From assembly GCA_021527695.1 (NCBI GenBank), contig JAKFAO010000007.1, forward strand, positions 496,001 to 560,000: a stretch of DNA of 64,000 nucleotides. The letters are read 5' to 3'. The notes under the pieces are model-generated. The model was not told where the DNA came from. It saw nothing but the letters and a program-made list of their open reading frames with translations, and did no database searches. The position numbers and the translations under genes are program-made. This DNA comes from Naematelia aurantialba (Eukaryota > Basidiomycota > Tremellomycetes > Tremellales > Naemateliaceae). Shown here piece after piece: positions 59,260 through 64,000 of the stretch. Position 1 is the stretch's first letter. Each line of letters opens with the position of its first letter.

Positions 59260-62200
59260 ATACTTCTCCCTCCCGAGCACCCCCGCGGCAGAAACACGGA
59301 TCGCCCTGCCCGTCTTCCTGTTGACTCTATTGCCGCCCGCCGCGACCTCGGCGTCTTCGGCCGCCTGCATCGCGTCGTCCGCTTCGACGATGGCACGAAT
59401 GGCAGGGAGGTGGTTGAGGAACAATGAGGCGTGCGGGAGGAGGTGGGATGACAGTGGGATGAGGGGGTCGAGGACGGGCAGTAGCATACGGATGTACGCG
59501 ACTCTGCGTGACGGTGAGCGCGAGCCTTGTGGTTGGTGCCCTTGGTACCCTTCGCTCTGTGTTCTGTGTTCTGTGTTCTGTGTTCTGTGTTCTGTGTTCT
59601 GTGTTCTGTGACACTGTGGGTGGAGGATTTAGAATTCTGATGATGGAAAAGTGGAACGAGGTGGTGAGTGCGTCTGGAGACTCACCTTGATGAATGCAGG
59701 TCGCCAATGGCGGGTAGAGGACCTCCGGACAAGCGCACGAGCGTCTCCGCCATGTCTTCGGAATAGTCATAGGCAGGAAGGAAGCACACTCGCCCAGGCA
59801 ATGCCGGCTTGACCAATGCCGAAATGCCCAGTTCGTCGTCGGGCCCCACATCGTGCCGATCAATCTCGTCCACCTAACGGTATATCAGCATTGTCCCGCT
59901 ATTGCAAATCCATTCCGTCTCACGTCCATCCTCGCCCAGTCTCGCGGTGCGATGAACGCATCGGCATAGGAAACCCCCTCGATCGCCCTGGCAAGCTGGT
60001 CTAGCCCGGCTGTCGTGAGGTCCGGCATAGGTGGTCGACGATGAGAAGCCTGTCGGTCAAGTTGCATTTGCATGAGCGCTCGGCGGAGGTCAAAGGTCGG
60101 CAACCCCTCGTTGCCATTAGGCACGACGAGATGGTCTCGTGCCGGCCAAGGACGCGACACGCAGCACTCGTACAGGTCCACCGCGTAGCTCGGATCGGAG
60201 ATACCTTCCAGCGTAGCAATTTGTTGGAGATATGGTATCGCGAGGCTCGGACGAGGCGGTTGAAAGTGCAGGACAGCCTGCAATGGAAGCTGATCCACAG
60301 GGATTCGCTTGATGTCTGCGCAGTTGGGACACTTGAGCTATATCGAGACAAGAGAGACTGACGACCTACCATTACATGTCAAGACGACTGGGCGCTTCGA
60401 CTCCGCGATGAGAGAGATGACCGCCGGCCAAAAGCTGCTCTCTTCTGTGAAGAGAATATCCGCCTCGTCGATGAGGATCAACGACTGGCGAAACCCGTCG
60501 TTGTGGAGTACATCCGCGGCAGGAGATTCCTCCCCGCCCAGCTCGATAGGTTCGACTTGGCTGCCCTGGCTGGCAGATGGATTTGGGACAGAAGAGTCAT
60601 CTGCCGTCTTGGCGAAAAAGGATCCAATATTGCCCTTGTCATGGTTGATCTTGCCACCTCCGCCATTCGCCACCGTGTGGTTCTTGCCCACATCGCCTAC
60701 CCAACTCATCAAGTTGCTTCCCGTTCTCTTCCCCATCCCCGGGTTGACTTCGAATACTTCCCAGCCTAACTCCGTTGCGGCCGCATATACAGTTGCTGAT
60801 TTGCCGACTCCACACTCCCCAACAAGCACGATGGCATTGGTCAATCGCAGCTCTAGGGGCGGATATGTGCTGGGCCGCTCTCCCAATGGCAGTATTGGTT
60901 CCTCGTACTCTTCGAAGACCTCTTCGTCGTCCGACTCGTCTGCGGCATCCCCAAAAAGCCCGATGTCGTCCACGATCCAACCATCGAAGAGCTGCGGTTT
61001 GACGCGTTTGACCTTCCGCTGGATTTTGCGACCAGAAGCAGCCTTACTGCTCGTACCGACCGAGAGCGTTCGCAGCCAAGTTTTCAGGTACTCCGCCTCC
61101 ACCTCATTTCCCAACACTTGCGATGCCGCTCGAGGTCGATAGCAGTCGGCCCACGTATCGCGACCGGAAGCCTTGGTCTTTTCCAGGGTCGACGCGATTG
61201 CTGGATGAAGTGCGGTCGATGTCGGGATGTGGTAATGTACTCGAGCCTGTGGGTGACTGTCACGATCATCTTGCGCCTCAGATGTGTAACGTTGAAGCTG
61301 ATGTTGCCAAAAGGTATCGCTCATGCCTTCATCTGACTTGCTCAGCCGTCGACGCTTAACAGGTACCAGCGAAGAGTCAGACGATGGCGTTCCTGCGCTA
61401 GTCCAATCATTCGGCTGGATAACCCAATCGTCTCTGGGATAGGGGGCGGCGGGACCAAGTGTTGAGCCCCATCCATCCTTGAGTTGTCCAGGGACCTCGC
61501 GAGGTCCACCGGTTCGGAAGAAAGAGTGTACCTTTACTTCGTTACTTTGTGATTCAGTTTTGACAGTTTCCTCTGCTGTGGTGGGAACTGCTGCAGGCGC
61601 TGCTGGTAACGCGGGATCACTAGCTGGGCGACTAAAAAAGGAATGTGTCGACTTTCTGTCTGCAGCAAAGACAAGTTTGCGCGGCCCGCCTTTCGAATCG
61701 ACATCGATAGGATCATGGGGTGCACCTTTGGAAGAGGTGGATGCGGTGCGCGAGAGGAGATGACGGGAAGAAATTTGGTGTGTAATGACTATGTCGGGAG
61801 GAGATGAGGGAGGTGGAAGGGCTGTGGTCGCACCATTTGCACGGGGAGACTCTGGTGAGAGTTGCAGTTCCTGGGACCGATCTCGTTTCCGCTTCGCTGG
61901 AGACGGAGTGCCGGAAGCCGTCCTGTCAATACCGGCTTTGTCTACTCGAGATCAGATGCATTCGCCCGCGATTTCATAACGCACCTTCCATCTCTTCTCC
62001 CTTCACGACGTCATCGATATCACCGTTTTTCGCCTGGCTGCTTTGCTCCTTATCCTCTTGACTGCCATTCGACTTTGGATTCTCAGCCTTCTTTGGCCTA
62101 GTTTTTCTCGCCATGTCCCTCATCTCTGCCTCCTCGCCATTTCCGCTCGTCCTTTTCTTCCGATATTGCGCCTGCTTGCTTCCAGATACCGGGACTGCAC

Positions 62201-62438
62201 TCGACGGCAATCCATCCTCCGCCAACTGCACATTGGGCTCCAGGCTCTCGCCAGGCGGTCGAAACAGCTTGGGCTGATTGGGATCAATATTTGCCTTGCG
62301 CCGTTTGCGCTTTTGAGCTGCTATCGTTACATTTTGAGGAGCTGGAGGAGGCGCAGAGCCCCAGAAAGTATAGATAGGTCTGGCGCCTGTTGTTGCGGCT
62401 TGAATGTCTGGGTTTGTGGTAGGTGGAGGAGACGCCAT
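59197..62438 (-). CDS. ELG1: PCNA unloader, Elg1/ATAD5-like AAA+ protein
   Basis: Five exons (62438-61985, 61941-60370, 60315-59924, 59873-59686, 59503-59197) give 970 residues. Elg1 replaces Rfc1 in an RFC-like complex that removes PCNA from DNA after replication. The N-terminal half is disordered and basic. It holds the PIP-like cores STHSFFSRP and KVHSFFRTG, each preceded by basic residues. TWADCYRPRAASQVLGNE introduces the ATPase domain, with Walker A VGECGVGKSATVYAAATELG, Walker B SLILIDEADILF, and sensor 1 RPVVLTCND. The helical C-terminal part includes IPVDQLPLQAVLHF and ARMDVDEIDRHDVGPDDEL. Two stretches (residues after LFGD and DDEEVFEEYEE) are acidic inserts, as in ATAD5. The last exon's end is duplicated downstream. 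Confidence 0.9.
59556..59611 (+). repeat. TGTTCTG heptanucleotide array in an intron
   Basis: Eight near-perfect TGTTCTG units lie in the last intron of ELG1 (59504-59685). Confidence 0.95.
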
Positions 62439-62790
62439 CTCTCAATACCGCCCCTGTCTGTTCCGAGCGCTAGCCCAGCCTTGTGTCGTTTTGGTTGTCC
62501 CACATCGATTCAGACGCTCCGCAGGTCGACAATCTCCCGCTCCGACCTGCTACAGTGCAGACGATGCTGACAATGATGGTGAAGTGCTTGTTGCGATCGA
62601 CGTGATTCCTTCACGCGTCGTTCCCGATCATTTGTTGGGTCACGTGACCGGTTGACGAAGCTGTTCAGACGCGTTGTCAAGTCCACTACTTTCCTCAACT
62701 TGTCTAGACGTGTTGTATATTTCTGTCAGCAAAGCTGTGGAGAGTCGAGAACGGTCAAGAACGACCTGGCTGAGGTGGTATTCATCCCCC
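62439..62790. other. Divergent promoter between ELG1 and RAD5
   Basis: 352 bp between two DNA-maintenance genes. ACGCGT-like strings, the binding core of the MBF cell-cycle factor, occur on the plus strand at about 62612 (CACGCGTCG) and 62669 (GACGCGTTG). No coding exon was recognised. Confidence 0.5.
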
Positions 62791-64000
62791 ATGAGTCCGA
62801 TGTCGTCTCCACAAAGCTCCCGGTCAAGACCAAGATCGGAACCCGATCTCTTCTTCCCGGCCTCTGACTCCGAGGACGAGGTCGAGCCAACGGGAGTCTC
62901 AGAGGTCACTCAAAGTGCCAAAGTAGGGAGTCAGACGGTTAGAGAGGCTCCTGCAGGTTCCAGCAAGCCTGCGGCAGACCAGGAGCGTCAGAGTTCTCCG
63001 CTCTTCTTTGCCTCTCAAGACGAGGACATTGTACCCATTTCGCCCAAGCTCGGCCTCAAAGCCTCGAACGGAGTCGCTTCAGGCTCTACGGATGCTGGTC
63101 CTTCCCGTACGACCAAACGTGCTTCTCCAGGTCGATCCCCTTCAAGCTGCATCCCCTCTGGCTTCACAAGCGGTTATCTGGGCGAGTTTGTGTGTGAGGG
63201 CTGGAGTCTGTCGAAAGGAAAGGGCTATTGTGTGCCCGGGAGTAAGCTCGTGTTCGAGAGGCCCAAACCGACGAAGGCTGTCGAAGAAGTCTATCGAGGA
63301 GATGAAAAATCCGGACCGGCTAGACTAGTCAATGGCAAGGTGGTGAGAGCTAAGGGACCGGCCGGGGGCAAGCAGATCACCCTTGGGGCGATGATGGCGA
63401 AGAAGGCTGCGCCTGTTGTATGTTTGTCTGAAGAGTGAAGGGCAACACTTACGCTCTATTTAGCCGGTCAAGAAGCCACCAGCGAAAGCTGTAGTTGATC
63501 AGATTATACGATTTCGGTATGCCCGATTTCCGGTTGGGTTGGAGAAGCTAAGATCGCAGGAATGATCGAGGCTTCGAGGTAGGCCGACTGTCTGTGACCG
63601 AGGCCGGCTTTCTGGTGCATTTACTGGACACGGGGATCAGTGAGCTGCGCTGAATGTGGCAGTACCTCAAACTTATACACTTAGTTTCGCTTTCCGGTCA
63701 TGTCATCGATTGCCCGCCAGTTCTCTCAACAGGCGCCACCATCTTGCTCAACGTCAAAGTCTATTTGACTCGTACCGCTTTCGAGACTGTGGAGAAAAAG
63801 GAGCGGGAGGAAGAAGGCACGTTCTGGCAGGAGCAGAAAGAGACGACAGAGGAGGAGGCAATGCGCAAGCGGAAAGACGCGCTGGGACTCCTCTTTGGTG
63901 AGTTGCTACCTATATCTTTCTTGAGATGTCTCATTTATGTCAGGTCGAATTGGTATCAAGCCTCTTCGGTCAAACGCCCTCCTTCTGGCTCAGAAACAAA
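62791..64000 (+). CDS. RAD5: Rad5/HLTF-like DNA helicase and ubiquitin ligase, N-terminal part
   Basis: Five exons are visible (62791-63417, 63464-63516, 63560-63639, 63685-63897, 63944 to the window end), encoding about 343 residues; the gene runs off the window. Rad5 polyubiquitinates PCNA and remodels stalled forks. The N-terminal tail has acidic [12 protein letters not shown] and [11 protein letters not shown] segments. [20 protein letters not shown] and TLGAMMAKK precede the HIRAN domain, visible as [36 protein letters not shown] and [30 protein letters not shown] starts the link to the helicase domain. The helicase, RING finger and C-terminus lie beyond the window, so they cannot be checked. 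ATG 62791 is used; ATG 62800 is also in frame. Confidence 0.88.

Noticed and set aside
1..64000. tRNA, rRNA, transposon or secondary-metabolite cluster
   Set aside because: No B-box-like tRNA core with a foldable context, no terminal repeats, transposase or polyprotein, and the single monooxygenase has no biosynthetic partners.

Overview
This window reads as nuclear DNA of a filamentous or yeast-like basidiomycete, most probably a tremellomycete (inference). The reasons are: multi-exon genes with many short introns (mostly 40-60 nt, GTRAGT-type donors, CTRAY branch points close to the acceptor), GC-rich coding sequence, no operons, and a protein set (Sec16, AP-1 gamma, Ubp2, Cactin, CSL, Sfp1, Elg1, Rad5) in forms typical of fungi. 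I rebuilt exon structures by hand. For every model the exon lengths sum to a multiple of three and the joined reading frame stays open, which is the main internal check on the coordinates.

Layout, left to right: a 1.3 kb stretch with no gene; a secreted alpha/beta hydrolase (+); SEC16 (-); a divergent TEA-type transcription factor (+); a small secreted two-repeat protein (-) with a TATA box and probable spliced leader; an FAD monooxygenase (-); an unknown membrane protein (+); AP-1 gamma-adaptin (-); a membrane-anchored inositol 5-phosphatase (+); hydroxyacid-oxoacid transhydrogenase (+) convergent with cytochrome b2 L-lactate dehydrogenase (-); UBP2 deubiquitinase (-); FG-nucleoporin NUP2 (+); cytochrome b5 reductase-like flavoprotein (-); Cactin (+); a small single-pass membrane protein (-); complex I subunit ESSS/NDUFB11 (+); a SURP-domain splicing protein (+); SFP1 zinc-finger factor (+); VPS3/TGFBRAP1 tethering subunit (-); a CSL transcription factor (+); ELG1 PCNA unloader (-); and the 5' part of RAD5 (+), cut by the window end.

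How the genes relate: many neighbours are divergent pairs sharing 165-550 bp promoters (gamma-adaptin/5-phosphatase, UBP2/NUP2, reductase/Cactin, VPS3/CSL, ELG1/RAD5). ELG1 and RAD5 both act on PCNA. The transhydrogenase and lactate dehydrogenase both handle hydroxyacids and converge tail to tail. Four genes serve membrane traffic (SEC16, AP-1 gamma, 5-phosphatase, VPS3), but they are scattered and I do not read them as a cluster.

Most of the window is ordinary conserved eukaryotic gene content. The unusual items are the two-repeat secreted protein with its upstream 94-bp tandem duplication, the TEA-like factor, a 108-bp duplication that copies the end of ELG1 into its own 3' flank in frame, three GC-AG introns, an in-frame intron inside an SFP1 zinc finger, a 14-nt microexon, and repeat arrays sitting inside introns. 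I found no self-contained multi-gene system that I could defend as new. No homology search was run; family calls come from recognised motifs.
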